Assembly (NCBI RefSeq): GCF_003012745.1
Contig: NZ_PXYK01000007.1
Span: 62,001-126,000, forward strand
Direction of reading: 5' to 3'
Source of the DNA: Kumtagia ephedrae
Lineage (GTDB): Bacteria > Pseudomonadota > Alphaproteobacteria > Rhizobiales > Rhizobiaceae
Length of the DNA stretch: 64,000 nucleotides
Numbering within the stretch: position 1 is the first letter of the stretch; the number at the start of each line of letters is the position of its first letter. The notes under the pieces are model-generated. The model was given only the letters and a program-made list of their open reading frames with translations. It searched no databases and had not been told where the DNA came from. This document shows positions 6,731 through 18,014 of the stretch, piece after piece. The position numbers and the translations under genes were made by a program.

Positions 6731-7896
6731 CCCTTGAGCGCAGGAACCGGCTGGCCTTCTCGACCCGCACCATCCATGGCGGCCAGAGCCACGATCCGAC
6801 CACCGGCGCGGTGATGGTGCCGATCTACGCCACCTCCACCTACGGCCAGCAGAGCCCGGGCGTGCACAAGGGTTTCGAATACGCCCGCAGCCAGAACCCG
6901 ACACGCTTCGCCTTCGAGCGCGCCGTGGCCGATCTCGAAAGCGGCACCGCCGCCTTCGCCTTCGCATCGGGCCTTGCGGCGATCGGCACGGTGCTGGAGC
7001 TGTTCGATTCGGGCGCCCACATCGTCGCCACCGACGACATCTATGGCGGCACCTTCCGGCTGTTGGAGCGGGTGAGAAAGCGCTCGGCCGGATTGCAGAC
7101 GAGCTTCGTCGACTTCACCAACCTCGCCGCAGTCGAGGCGGCGATCCGGCCGGAGACGAAGCTGCTGTGGGTGGAGACCCCGACCAACCCGTTGCTCAGG
7201 GTCGTCGACCTCGAAGCCGTGGCGACGCTCGCCCGCCGCAAGGGGCTGCTGTCGGTCGCCGACAACACCTTCTGCAGCCCCTACCTGCAACGGCCGCTGG
7301 AGCTCGGCATCGACATCGTCGTGCATTCGACGACGAAATACCTCAACGGCCATTCGGACATGGTCGGCGGCGTGGCGGTGGTGGGTGACAACCGCGACCT
7401 CGCCGATCGGCTGAAATTTTTGCAGAACGCGGTCGGCGCCATTTCCGGGCCGTTCGACAGCTTCCTGGCACTGCGCGGCCTCAAGACGCTGGCGCTACGT
7501 ATGGAGCGGCACTCCGCCAACGGCGAAAAGATCGCGCGCTGGCTGGAAGGCCGCGGCGACGTGCGCCGCGTCCTCTATCCCGGCCTCGCCAGCCACCCGC
7601 AGCATGAAATCGCCAGGCGACAGATGCACGCCTTCGGCGGCATGATCTCGGTCGAGCTCGACCGCGACCTCGCCGGCACCAAGCGCTTCCTCGAGCACAC
7701 GCATCTGTTCACGCTGGCCGAAAGCCTCGGCGGTGTGGAAAGCCTGATCGAGCACCCTGCCCTGATGACGCACGGCTCGATCCCGCCCGAGCAGCGCGCG
7801 GCCATCGGCATCTCCGATTCGCTGGTGCGGCTGTCGGCCGGCATCGAGGACGGCGACGACCTTATCGCCGACCTGGAGCAGGCGCTGAAGGCGTAG
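6727..7896 (+). CDS. Cystathionine gamma-lyase/synthase-type PLP enzyme
   Basis: A 389-aa member of the Cys/Met metabolism PLP family. It begins FSTRTIHGGQSHDPTTGAV and contains SGLAAIGTVLEL, VETPTNPLLRVVDL, the cofactor aspartate in VADNTF, and PLP lysine K204 in HSTTKYLNGHSD. The C-terminal ESLGGVESLIEHPALMTH segment is typical. Overlap with the beta-synthase gene (ATGA) argues for a gamma-lyase acting next in reverse transsulfuration to give cysteine, 2-oxobutyrate and ammonia. Sequence alone does not separate gamma-lyase from gamma-synthase, so the direction is inferred from context. Confidence 0.9.
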   Translation: MTLERRNRLAFSTRTIHGGQSHDPTTGAVMVPIYATSTYGQQSPGVHKGFEYARSQNPTRFAFERAVADLESGTAAFAFASGLAAIGTVLELFDSGAHIVATDDIYGGTFRLLERVRKRSAGLQTSFVDFTNLAAVEAAIRPETKLLWVETPTNPLLRVVDLEAVATLARRKGLLSVADNTFCSPYLQRPLELGIDIVVHSTTKYLNGHSDMVGGVAVVGDNRDLADRLKFLQNAVGAISGPFDSFLALRGLKTLALRMERHSANGEKIARWLEGRGDVRRVLYPGLASHPQHEIARRQMHAFGGMISVELDRDLAGTKRFLEHTHLFTLAESLGGVESLIEHPALMTHGSIPPEQRAAIGISDSLVRLSAGIEDGDDLIADLEQALKA

Positions 7897-7932
7897 CGAT
7901 CAGAAGCGAGTTCGTCGCGTTCGCGGTGGCCG

Positions 7933-8370
7933 CTAGAGAAGCCCGAGCTCGGCCAGTTCCTGCCGCAGCTTCGGCGGCATCTCCATCAGGCCGGACCCGC
8001 CCCTGCCGAGATCGGCCGGCGCGTCCGCCTGCTTCAGGTAGCGCCAGCCCTGGAAGGCGCGGCGCGGCTGCCATTGCGTGCGCTCCACCTTCGGATCGAG
8101 GACCAGATGACAACGGCCGATGCCGTCGGCATCCACGAACGGGCGGATGTCGAGCAGGCGCTGGCGGCATTGCACCTGCGCCTTGATCACCCAGTAGAGC
8201 GAGCCGCCGTCGACGAGTTCCGCCGTGCGGCTCGGCACCATCCGGGTCGTGTGCCACTGTTCCACAGGCTCGCCGGCGCGGCGCCTTTCATCGAGCCGGA
8301 AGGCGATCCATTCCTCCAGGTCCTCGACGCTGTCGCAGCCGACGCAGAGCTTTATGAGGTTGAGAGCCAT
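7933..8370 (-). CDS. DUF1489 family protein
   Basis: A 145-aa protein starting MALNLIKLCVGCDSVEDLEEW, characteristic of the alphaproteobacterial DUF1489 family. Further recognisable segments are HTTRMVPSRTAELVDGGSLYWVIK, RQRLLDIRPF and WQPRRAFQGWRYL. The function is unknown. I chose the internal ATG at 8370 because family members start with this MALN(L/I)IK sequence; a longer ORF starts at 8406. It is convergent with the transsulfuration operon and separated from coxM by about 180 nt with nothing recognised. Confidence 0.85.
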   Translation of the reverse strand: MALNLIKLCVGCDSVEDLEEWIAFRLDERRRAGEPVEQWHTTRMVPSRTAELVDGGSLYWVIKAQVQCRQRLLDIRPFVDADGIGRCHLVLDPKVERTQWQPRRAFQGWRYLKQADAPADLGRGGSGLMEMPPKLRQELAELGLL

Positions 8371-8550
8371 GGAACGAAGGTTTAGCGTCCGCGCCGGCGG
8401 GGTCAACGGCCGCGATGGTTCTCCACAGGCTCGTCGCCTCCCGAAAGGCAGGCAAACGAATACAAGACCAGAGGCGCTGGTGGCACAATCCCTGCCCTCC
8501 CCGCGAAGAGGAGATTAAGCCGGCCGCGCCTGCCAGCGAAATGCTCTTCC

Positions 8551-9348
8551 CTACCCGGTCGCCGCCATCACCGCGCGCTTGGCCATGACCACAACGAGAT
8601 TGGCTCGGTACTCCGCCGAGGCGTGCAGGTCGCTCATCAGGCCGTCGCTCGGCACCGACACGCCTTCAAGCGCGGCAGCCTCGAAGTTCCTGGCCAGCGC
8701 CGCCTCGATTGGCCTGGAGCGGAACACCCCGTCGTCGCCGGCCCCGGTCACGGCGGCACGCACGCCCTCCTTGCCGCTGGCGACGAACACCCCGGTCATG
8801 GCGTAGCGCGAGGCAGGATTCGGGAATTTCGCGTAGCCGGCCTTGGCCGGAACCGTGAAGCGGACCGCCTTGACGATCTCGCCGTCCTTCAGCGCCGTCT
8901 CGAACAGGCCCTTGAAGAATTTTTCGGCGGCAAGCTCGCGCTTGGTGGTGACGATCGTGGCGTCGAGCGCCAGCAGCGCCGCCGGGTAGTCGGCGGCGGG
9001 GTCGTTGTTGGCGATCGAGCCGCCGATGGTGCCGCGATGGCGCACATGCGGGTCACCGATATGCGATGCAAGGTGGCAAATCGCCGGGCATGCCGCCTTG
9101 AGTTTTGCATTGTTGGCGACCTCGGCATGGGTCGTCGCCGCGCCGATGGTGACGCTCTTGCCCGACACGGTGATCCCCTTGAGCTCAGCGATGTGCGTCA
9201 GGTCGATCACGTCGGGTGGCGCGGCGAGCCGCGTCTTCATGGCCGGGATCAGCGTCATGCCGCCCGACAGGAACTTTGCCTCGTCCTTCTTGGCGAGCTT
9301 GGCCGCGTCGGAAAGCGAGGCGGCGCGGTGGTAGGTGACGGAATACAT
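8551..9348 (-). CDS. Molybdenum hydroxylase FAD-binding (medium) subunit, CoxM-like
   Basis: A 265-aa subunit carrying FAD between the Fe-S small subunit and the electron acceptor in xanthine dehydrogenase/CO dehydrogenase-type enzymes. It shows the FAD motifs AKFLSGGMTLIPAMKTRL (about residues 24-41) and HVRHRGTIGGSIANNDPAAD (about 101-120), and ends with the CO dehydrogenase flavoprotein C-terminal domain. It is the last gene of the S-L-M set on the minus strand. A degenerate heptamer repeat separates it from coxL, and its ribosome site lies inside a small hairpin (9355-9369). Confidence 0.88.
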   Translation of the reverse strand: MYSVTYHRAASLSDAAKLAKKDEAKFLSGGMTLIPAMKTRLAAPPDVIDLTHIAELKGITVSGKSVTIGAATTHAEVANNAKLKAACPAICHLASHIGDPHVRHRGTIGGSIANNDPAADYPAALLALDATIVTTKRELAAEKFFKGLFETALKDGEIVKAVRFTVPAKAGYAKFPNPASRYAMTGVFVASGKEGVRAAVTGAGDDGVFRSRPIEAALARNFEAAALEGVSVPSDGLMSDLHASAEYRANLVVVMAKRAVMAATG

Positions 9349-9354
9349 CGTGTT

Positions 9355-9369
9355 TCTCCCTTCGGGAGA
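9355..9369 (-). promoter_or_regulatory. Hairpin covering the coxM ribosome-binding site
   Basis: The minus-strand sequence TCTCCC-GAA-GGGAGA can fold into a 6-bp stem. Its 3' arm, GGGAGA, is the ribosome-binding site, ending 6 nt before the coxM ATG at 9348. The stem would hide the site, so coxM translation may depend on opening of this hairpin. The pairing is visible; regulation is inferred. Confidence 0.45.
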
Positions 9370-9370
9370 G

Positions 9371-9464
9371 AGCGAATAGGGAATAGGGAGTAGCGAATAG
9401 GGAGTTGAACCTATAACGCCAGCGCCTTCTTTCCCTATTCGCTACTCCCTATTCGCTATTCGCT
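9371..9464. repeat. Degenerate heptamer inverted repeat, copy 1 (coxM-coxL gap)
   Basis: Heptamers of the form GSGARTA (GCGAATA, GGGAATA, GGGAGTA) run head to tail at 9371-9400. Their reverse complement follows at about 9432-9463 (CCCTATTCGCTACTCCCTA and onward). It fills nearly the whole gap between coxL and coxM. Related copies are at 11849 and 15209. Confidence 0.85.
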
Positions 9465-9471
9465 TCTTCTC

Positions 9472-11823
<2,352 letters not shown>

Positions 11824-11848
11824 TGGATGGTTTCCTCCCGAATTTCGC

Positions 11849-11935
11849 GAGCGAATAGGGAATAGCGAGTAGCGAGTAGCGGAAAAGCAGATGCGATAGA
11901 GGGAAAAAACCCTATTCGCTACTCCCTATTCGCTC
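11849..11935. repeat. Degenerate heptamer inverted repeat, copy 2 (coxL-coxS gap)
   Basis: Left arm heptamers GCGAATA, GGGAATA, GCGAGTA, GCGAGTA (from 11851) are mirrored by CCCTATTCGCTACTCCCTAT at 11910 onward. The loop contains AAGCAGAT, also found in the loop of copy 3. It occupies the coxS-coxL gap almost completely. Confidence 0.85.
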
Positions 11936-11941
11936 TGTTCC

Positions 11942-12436
<495 letters not shown>

Positions 12437-12710
12437 TCTGCCTGCCTCCCTCGGTAGGTATTTTTCAGGGCACTCCGGGCACCCCCTGTTCGTCGATCGC
12501 GGTGGCTCCCCGGCGCGCAGCCGGCAGCCGATATGGCGAGAATGCAGCCGGCCCCCGAAAGCGTATATTGTACTAAAGGCCAGCCGCTTCGCCGCCCAGC
12601 ATTGCAAAAGAGCGTCGCGCGGACAAGAATGCATCACGTCATCGTGCGTGGGCACGGCAGTTGCGGTCGGCGGCGGAAGGCCGGAGGAATTGGCGCCAGT
12701 CACATCGAAG

Positions 12711-13865
12711 ATGACCTATGGCTGCGGCCTGACGGTGCTCAGCACCGAGCGGCGCGATGCCGATGTCTTCGCGGCAAGCGTGGCCCGGGAGGCCGCGGCG
12801 ATCGACGCCGGCTTCGCCCTGTTCTTCTTCTCGCAGGAGCTCGTCGCGGCCCGCGATCTTTCCGCGGCGATCGCCCGGCACGCGCCGGGACTGCGGCATG
12901 CCGGCTGCTCGACCGCCGGCGAGATCACGCCGTTCGGGCTGGAGGAAGGGCAGATGCTGGCCATTCTCTTCCCGGCGCGCCGCTTCACCATCGTCAGCGC
13001 CATGATCCGCAACCTGTCGGGCTGCGGCATGGACAGGATCGCCGCCGACGTCGGCACGCTCAGGCGCACGCTCGCCGCCCATGCCGGCGATTCCTCCTCG
13101 GCGGGCGCCTTCGCGCTCTGCCTGATCGACGGGCTGTCCTTCGCCGAGGAATCGGTGACCTCGGCGATCCACTGGGGCCTCGACGACATCCCGCTGATCG
13201 GCGGATCGGCCGGCGACGACCTGCATTTCGAGACGACGACGCTGCTGAGCGACGGCGCCGTCGACACGGATTGCGCGGTGGTGATCCTGGTCCGGACCGA
13301 CGTGCCGTTCCAGGTGTTCAAGACCGAAAACTTCGTTCCAACCGACGAGAAGCTGGTGGTCACCGCCTCCGACCCCGACCGCCGGATCGTCCACGAGTTC
13401 AACGCCGCGGTGGCGGCGGAGGAGTTCGCGCTGGCCGTCGGTATCCTGCCCGACGCGCTCACCCCCTTCAGCTTCGCCTCGCATCCGGTGGTGGTGCGGG
13501 TCGGCGGCGAGTACTACTGCCGCTCCATCCAGAAGCTCAATCCCGACGGCTCGCTGTCCTTCTTCTGCGCCATCGACGACGGCGTGGTGCTGTCGATCGC
13601 GCAGCCGACCGGCATGGTCGAATCAACGCGCGCCGCCCTTCAGGAAGTCGCCGAGAAGGTCGGCGGCATCGACGTGATACTCGGCTTCGATTGTGTGCTG
13701 CGCCGGCTCGACGCACGCAACCGCCAGGTGCTGCGCGACATCTCCGACCTCTACCGGACCAACAACGTCGTCGGCTTCGGTACCTACGGCGAGCAGTACC
13801 GCACCATGCATCTCAACCAGACGCTGACCGGCATCGCCTTCGGCCGGCAGCAAGCGGCGGAGTGA
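12711..13865 (+). CDS. FIST-domain sensory protein
   Basis: A protein of about 384 aa with FIST_N (from [15 protein letters not shown], about residues 20-210) and FIST_C (about 225-370). Typical segments are [51 protein letters not shown] and [15 protein letters not shown] proteins are cytoplasmic ligand sensors. Some, called NosP, bind haem and nitric oxide and control a hybrid kinase encoded beside them. Here the kinase gene starts 3 nt after the stop. The start is uncertain: TTG at 12690 and GTG at 12648 are in frame, and ribosome site GGAGG (12683-12687) is badly spaced for all of them. Confidence 0.85.
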   Translation: MTYGCGLTVLSTERRDADVFAASVAREAAAIDAGFALFFFSQELVAARDLSAAIARHAPGLRHAGCSTAGEITPFGLEEGQMLAILFPARRFTIVSAMIRNLSGCGMDRIAADVGTLRRTLAAHAGDSSSAGAFALCLIDGLSFAEESVTSAIHWGLDDIPLIGGSAGDDLHFETTTLLSDGAVDTDCAVVILVRTDVPFQVFKTENFVPTDEKLVVTASDPDRRIVHEFNAAVAAEEFALAVGILPDALTPFSFASHPVVVRVGGEYYCRSIQKLNPDGSLSFFCAIDDGVVLSIAQPTGMVESTRAALQEVAEKVGGIDVILGFDCVLRRLDARNRQVLRDISDLYRTNNVVGFGTYGEQYRTMHLNQTLTGIAFGRQQAAE

Positions 13866-13867
13866 CG

Positions 13868-15205
13868 ATGCCGGTCCGCGACATCACCGACGTCGAGCGG
13901 CTGAGGAAGATCAACGCCGCGCTGATCTCGCGCGTCGAACGCTCGATGGACCAGCAGGGCAACGCCTTCACGCTGTTCCAGACGGCGATCAACCTGGAGA
14001 ACCGGGTTCGCAGCCGCACCGAGGAGCTGCGCTCGACGCTCAGGCGGCTGGAGCAGTCGAACATCGACCTCTATTCCGCCAAGGAGGCGGCCGAGCAGGC
14101 CAACCTGTCGAAGACGCGCTTTCTTGCCGCCGCCAGTCACGACGTGCTGCAGCCGCTCAACGCCGCGCATCTCTCCGTCTCGGCGCTGGCCGAAGTGCAG
14201 ACCAGCGAGGAAGGGCGCCGGCTGGTCGGCCAGGTCGAGCGCTCGCTCGCCACCATCGGCAACCTGCTGCAGACACTTCTCGACATCTCGCGGCTGGACG
14301 CCGGCGTGGTGCGGCCCGACGTCACCGAGGTCGCGCTGGAGCCGCTGTTTGCCTCGCTCAAGTCGGATTTCCAGCCGCTCGCCGAACAGAAGGGGCTGAG
14401 CTTCCGCTTCCGCGCCGGCAATGCGGTCGTCCGCTCCGACCGCACCATGCTCAGGCGCATCCTGCAGAACATCGTCTCCAACGCCATGCGCTACACACGC
14501 TCAGGCGGCGTGCTGGTCGGGGCGCGCCGCCGCGGCGCGACGATCCGCATCGAAGTCGTCGACACCGGCTGCGGCATCGCCGAAGACCAGCAGGAGGCGG
14601 TGTTCGAGGAGTTCCACCGCGGCGCCGGCGCGGTCGAAAGCGACGCCGCCGGCGCCGGGCTCGGGCTCGGGCTGTCGATCGTGCGCCGCATGGCCGACAC
14701 GCTCGGGCATCGCATCGCCGTCTCCTCGGTGGTCGGACGCGGCACCGTCTTCCGGCTCGACGTGCCGGCCGTCTCGCCGCGGCGTCTTGGCCTGCACTCG
14801 GCCACCTCGCCGGCGCGGCCGCGCGGCTACGGCCTGTTCGGCACGAAGGTGCTGCTGATCGAGGACGACGACGCCGTTTCCGCCGCGATGGTCGCGCTGC
14901 TGGCGCATTGGCAATGCGCGGTGCGGGCCGCCGCATCCTCGGGCGAGGCGATCCGCGCGCTCGGCGACACCGACTGGCTGCCGGACGTGATCATCGCCGA
15001 CCAGCATCTGGCGGATGGCGATCTCGGCACCGAGACCGTCGCCGCCGTGCGTGCCTATCTCGGCCGTCCGGTGCCAGCACTCATCGTAACCGGCGACCCC
15101 TCCCCCATGCTGGCAAAGACAACGCGCGCCGCGGCGATCGAACTGATGCGCAAGCCCGTCAAGCCGGCGGAGCTCAGGGCGCTGCTGGCGCATTTGCTGG
15201 CGTGA
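13868..15205 (+). CDS. Hybrid sensor histidine kinase with C-terminal receiver
   Basis: A 445-aa soluble kinase with no membrane segment. The order is an N-terminal coiled coil (about residues 25-75), the H-box AASHDVLQPLNAAHLS, the N-box QNIVSNAMRYT, the G boxes DTGCGIA and GLGLGLSIVRRMAD, then a receiver (from VLLIEDDDAVSAAMVALL, phospho-acceptor Asp in IIADQHLADG, Lys in LMRKPVKPAEL). With no sensor domain of its own, it probably takes its signal from the FIST protein encoded 3 nt upstream, as in NosP/NahK pairs. A LuxR-type regulator is encoded convergently beyond a heptamer repeat and is the likely partner. Confidence 0.9.
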   Translation: MPVRDITDVERLRKINAALISRVERSMDQQGNAFTLFQTAINLENRVRSRTEELRSTLRRLEQSNIDLYSAKEAAEQANLSKTRFLAAASHDVLQPLNAAHLSVSALAEVQTSEEGRRLVGQVERSLATIGNLLQTLLDISRLDAGVVRPDVTEVALEPLFASLKSDFQPLAEQKGLSFRFRAGNAVVRSDRTMLRRILQNIVSNAMRYTRSGGVLVGARRRGATIRIEVVDTGCGIAEDQQEAVFEEFHRGAGAVESDAAGAGLGLGLSIVRRMADTLGHRIAVSSVVGRGTVFRLDVPAVSPRRLGLHSATSPARPRGYGLFGTKVLLIEDDDAVSAAMVALLAHWQCAVRAAASSGEAIRALGDTDWLPDVIIADQHLADGDLGTETVAAVRAYLGRPVPALIVTGDPSPMLAKTTRAAAIELMRKPVKPAELRALLAHLLA

Positions 15206-15208
15206 GAT

Positions 15209-15310
15209 GAGCGAATAGCGAATAGCGAATAGCGAATAGCGAATAGCGAATAGCGATAGAAGCAGATACCGGGGTACTCCCTATTCGCTACTCCCTATTC
15301 GCTATTCGCT
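15209..15310. repeat. Heptamer inverted repeat, copy 3 (kinase-regulator gap)
   Basis: This is the most regular copy. The unit GCGAATA is repeated about seven times from 15211, followed by a loop with AAGCAGAT, then reverse-complement heptamers TATTCGC/TACTCCC up to 15310. It lies between the convergent kinase and regulator genes and could act as a bidirectional hairpin. Confidence 0.9.
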
Positions 15311-15323
15311 CTCTTCTGTCCGC

Positions 15324-16004
15324 TCAGAATCCCTGCTCCCTAAACAGATCCGCGTTGTCCAGCTTCGACACCTCGATCACCGCCTGGGTGCGGCTGTAGA
15401 CGTTGAGCTTGCGCAGGATCTCCGAGACGTGCGCCTTCACCGTAGTCTCGCCGACCTGCAGCTCATAGGCGATCTGCTTGTTGAGCAGCCCCTGTCGCAG
15501 CATCTGCAGGACGCGCAGTTGCTGCGGGGTCAGCGTCGCCAGCCGGCGCACCATGTCGGCGCGGTCGGCGGTGTCCGGTTCGGCCTGTCGAGCGCTGTAG
15601 TTCTCCGGGACATAAACGGCGCCCTCCATGACCGAGCGGATGGCGGCCGCCAGATCGTCCTTGCGCGCCGATTTCGGGATGAAGCCGGCCGCACCGTAGG
15701 ACAATGCCTCCGAGATGATCCTGGGTTCCTCATGCGCCGACACCACGACGATCGGCAGGCGCGGGTGGCGGGTGCGCATCTGCAACAGTCCCTCGAAACC
15801 ATGCACGTCCGGCATGCTGAGATCGAGCAGCGCGAGGTCGAAAGGCAACGGACCGGACAGCTTGTCCAGCGCCTCGGCGATCGACTTGGCCTCCACCGTG
15901 TCCACGTCGGGGTAAGCCATGCGCACGGCGCTGTGCAGCGCCTCGCGGAACAGCGGGTGATCGTCGATGATCAGGAAGCGGGTCGCTTCGCTGCTCTGGC
16001 TCAT
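15324..16004 (-). CDS. LuxR/NarL-type response regulator
   Basis: A 226-aa two-domain regulator. The receiver (residues 8-125) has the acidic pair in FLIIDDHPLFREAL, phospho-acceptor Asp in LALLDLSMPDVHG, a switch Ser in VVSAHEEPR and Lys in GFIPKSARK. The LuxR helix-turn-helix (about 155-215) reads LTPQQLRVLQMLRQGLLNKQ and then TTVKAHVSEILRKLNV. The start at 16004 has ribosome site GGGAGGGAG. Convergence with the FIST/hybrid-kinase pair suggests one phosphorelay; the nearby cox-like operon is a plausible but untested target. Confidence 0.88.
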   Translation of the reverse strand: MSQSSEATRFLIIDDHPLFREALHSAVRMAYPDVDTVEAKSIAEALDKLSGPLPFDLALLDLSMPDVHGFEGLLQMRTRHPRLPIVVVSAHEEPRIISEALSYGAAGFIPKSARKDDLAAAIRSVMEGAVYVPENYSARQAEPDTADRADMVRRLATLTPQQLRVLQMLRQGLLNKQIAYELQVGETTVKAHVSEILRKLNVYSRTQAVIEVSKLDNADLFREQGF

Positions 16005-16207
16005 GGCGCAACTCCCTCCCGGCCCTCCTCGCGGACCGGGCCTCCTCCTCGGCCGGCAGCTCCCGACACCGCCGGCCGGACACACCCTGTCAGAAGTTCT
16101 GGCACGACTTCAAGCATGGAAGTGGATCGGTCATGCGCTATGATGGGCTGGCGGAGAGCGAACCTTGGAACAGCACCGGTGAAGGAGCGCCGGATGGAGG
16201 AGGCACC

Positions 16208-16888
16208 ATGTCGACGAGCATGCCGATCGAGGAAATCCTGCGCGAGCTCGCAACGCTCGAAGACCCGAAGATGCGCGAGGCCAACGAACGCCGCGGCGAC
16301 GATCACGGCGTGAACCTCACCCACCTTCGCACGCTCGCCAAGCGACTGAAGACGCAGCATGAGCTCGCGCTTCAGCTCTGGGCAACGGGCGGCACCGCAG
16401 CGCGCCTTCTCGCGACGCTCATATGCAGGCCGAAGGCTTTTTCCGCGGCCGAGCTCGATGCGATGGTCCGTGACATCCGCTCTCCAAAACTCCTCGACTG
16501 GTTCATCGTCAACGTGGTGAAGCCGGGCCGCCACGCAGAAGAGCTCCGCCCGGTCTGGAAGGACGAGGACGATCTCGTCGGCCGCGCCGGCTGGAGCCTG
16601 ACGACGGACCGGGTCGTCAAGAACGCAGACGGTCTCGACCTCGATGCATTGCTCGACCAGATCGAGAGGGAGCTGAAGCAGGCTCCGGACCGCAAGCAGT
16701 GGACGATGAACCATTGCCTCGCAGAGATCGGCATCCATCATCCGGAATTTCGCAGGCGGGCGATAGCGATCGGCGAGCGGCTGGCCGTGCACATCGACTA
16801 CCCCGCGTCACCCGGCTGCACGCCACCCTACGCGCCGGCCTGGATCGCCGAGATGGTTCGCCGGCGCGAGCAAGCGCCGGGTGCATGA
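16208..16888 (+). CDS. DNA alkylation repair-like (AlkD/HEAT-repeat) protein
   Basis: A 226-aa all-helical protein. The HEAT-like pattern includes NLTHLRTLAKRLKTQHELAL, LWATGGTAARLLATLI, LLDWFIVNVV and AEIGIHHPEFRRRAIAIGERL. This resembles the AlkD/YhaZ-like DNA alkylation repair family, but I cannot place the active-site aspartate or base-contacting residues with confidence, so glycosylase activity is not certain. The ATG at 16208 has ribosome site GGAGGAGG. It is convergent with the MaoC gene, only 13 nt apart. Confidence 0.7.
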   Translation: MSTSMPIEEILRELATLEDPKMREANERRGDDHGVNLTHLRTLAKRLKTQHELALQLWATGGTAARLLATLICRPKAFSAAELDAMVRDIRSPKLLDWFIVNVVKPGRHAEELRPVWKDEDDLVGRAGWSLTTDRVVKNADGLDLDALLDQIERELKQAPDRKQWTMNHCLAEIGIHHPEFRRRAIAIGERLAVHIDYPASPGCTPPYAPAWIAEMVRRREQAPGA

Positions 16889-16901
16889 CCACCGCGCGAG
16901 G

Positions 16902-17387
16902 CTATGCCCCGCGCCTGCGCCGCTCGTAGAGCATCACCAGCGTGTGGGCCACCAGCGCCGGCCTGTCCTCCCCTTCGATCTCCATCGTGTTGGACGCCTT
17001 CATCAGATATTGGCCGGGACCTCTATCTTCCATCGACAGGAGCGTCGTGCGCAGCCGCACGCGGGCGCCGGAGCGCACCGGTGCGGTGAAGCGGACGTGG
17101 TCGATGCCGTAGTTGAAGGCGCCCTGCGTGTTCTCCGGCAGGATGCGCATCTCCTGGATGAAGGAGCCGATCAGCGAAAGCGACAGGTAGCCATGGGCGA
17201 TCGTGGTGCGCAGCGGGCTCCTGCGCCGCGCCAGCTCGACATCGACATGGATCCACTGCCGGTCGCCGGTGCATTCGGCGAACTGGTCGATCCGCGCCTG
17301 GTCGACCGTCACCCAGTCCGACACGGCGAGTTCCTGCCCAATCAATCCGCGCAGTTCGTCGAATGTCGGCGCTACCTCCCGCGGCAT
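16902..17387 (-). CDS. MaoC family dehydratase (hot-dog fold)
   Basis: A 161-aa protein of the (R)-specific enoyl-CoA hydratase type. The hydratase motif is present as ARIDQFAECTGDRQWIHVDV followed by TIAHGYLSLSLI, supplying the catalytic Asp and His. The C-terminal strand region ends LVAHTLVMLYERRRRG. It may feed (R)-3-hydroxyacyl-CoA to polyhydroxyalkanoate synthesis, which would agree with the phasin gene about 110 nt downstream on the same strand. Confidence 0.85.
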   Translation of the reverse strand: MPREVAPTFDELRGLIGQELAVSDWVTVDQARIDQFAECTGDRQWIHVDVELARRRSPLRTTIAHGYLSLSLIGSFIQEMRILPENTQGAFNYGIDHVRFTAPVRSGARVRLRTTLLSMEDRGPGQYLMKASNTMEIEGEDRPALVAHTLVMLYERRRRGA

Positions 17388-17496
17388 CGCGTCCCCCTTG
17401 CTCGATACGATATGAAACTACTTAGCCGGCGGTGCCGGAAGCGCAAGACGGGAGGCCGGCGCCACCGGGCGATTGCCGGCGCGGCAGCCGGCGCCG

Positions 17497-17928
17497 CTAC
17501 TTGCGCCTGTCGTAGCCTTCGCGGATCTCCTCCATCGAAGCGCGGATGCGGGCGCGCAAAATCTCCAGCGATTCGGCGCCCGATTTCTGCGCGATCTGCG
17601 CCACCTCGCTGGCATTCCTCACTGCGGCCTCGAAGGAGCGGCGGGCGAACTCGGCATGCTTCGACATGGCCTCGCCGGCACCGGGCATGGTGTTGTAGCT
17701 GCGGGCGAGGTCGGCGATCTCCTCCAACTGCCTGTGCAGCGCCTCGCGCTGCCTGGCGAGGATGGTGGAAGCGCCCGTGGCCGATGCCGAAGCCGACTTC
17801 TGCAACGCCTCCAGGTTCTTGCGGTGGTGCTCGAGGACCGCCTCGATGTCCATCTTCGGCACCTTCATGTCGCGGCCGAAGCTGTTGAACAGGTCCAGGA
17901 AGGATTCGCTGTCGGGTTTGTTGACCAT
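17497..17928 (-). CDS. Phasin family protein
   Basis: A 143-aa helical protein that would coat polyhydroxyalkanoate granules. The core is an amphipathic helix with the phasin pattern VLEHHRKNLEALQKSASAS, then LARQREALHRQLEEIADLAR, and KHAEFARRSFEAAVRNASEV. It is rich in Ala, Glu and Arg and has no membrane segment. The ATG at 17928 has an excellent ribosome site (AAGGAGG, 5 nt away). No PHA synthase gene is in the window. Confidence 0.8.
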   Translation of the reverse strand: MVNKPDSESFLDLFNSFGRDMKVPKMDIEAVLEHHRKNLEALQKSASASATGASTILARQREALHRQLEEIADLARSYNTMPGAGEAMSKHAEFARRSFEAAVRNASEVAQIAQKSGAESLEILRARIRASMEEIREGYDRRK

Positions 17929-18014
17929 GACTTCCTCCTTGCTTGCACAAGGAGGATAGGCGCCGGGCACGGCGCGTCAAATCACAGGATCGGTCGCCGC
18001 GAACAGCAGTGCCG

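Noticed and set aside
8407-8550. Possible small ORF between the DUF1489 gene and coxM
   Set aside because: An ATG at 8414 opens a frame that runs into coxM antisense, with no ribosome site and a composition typical of noise.
12533-13867. The upstream extension in frame with the hybrid kinase, through the FIST gene
   Set aside because: The translation before ATG 13868 is Arg-rich and low in complexity and overlaps the well-supported FIST frame. The kinase starts at 13868.
14827-15030. Minus-strand frames inside the hybrid kinase gene
   Set aside because: They are shadows of the kinase coding sequence without expression signals or domains.
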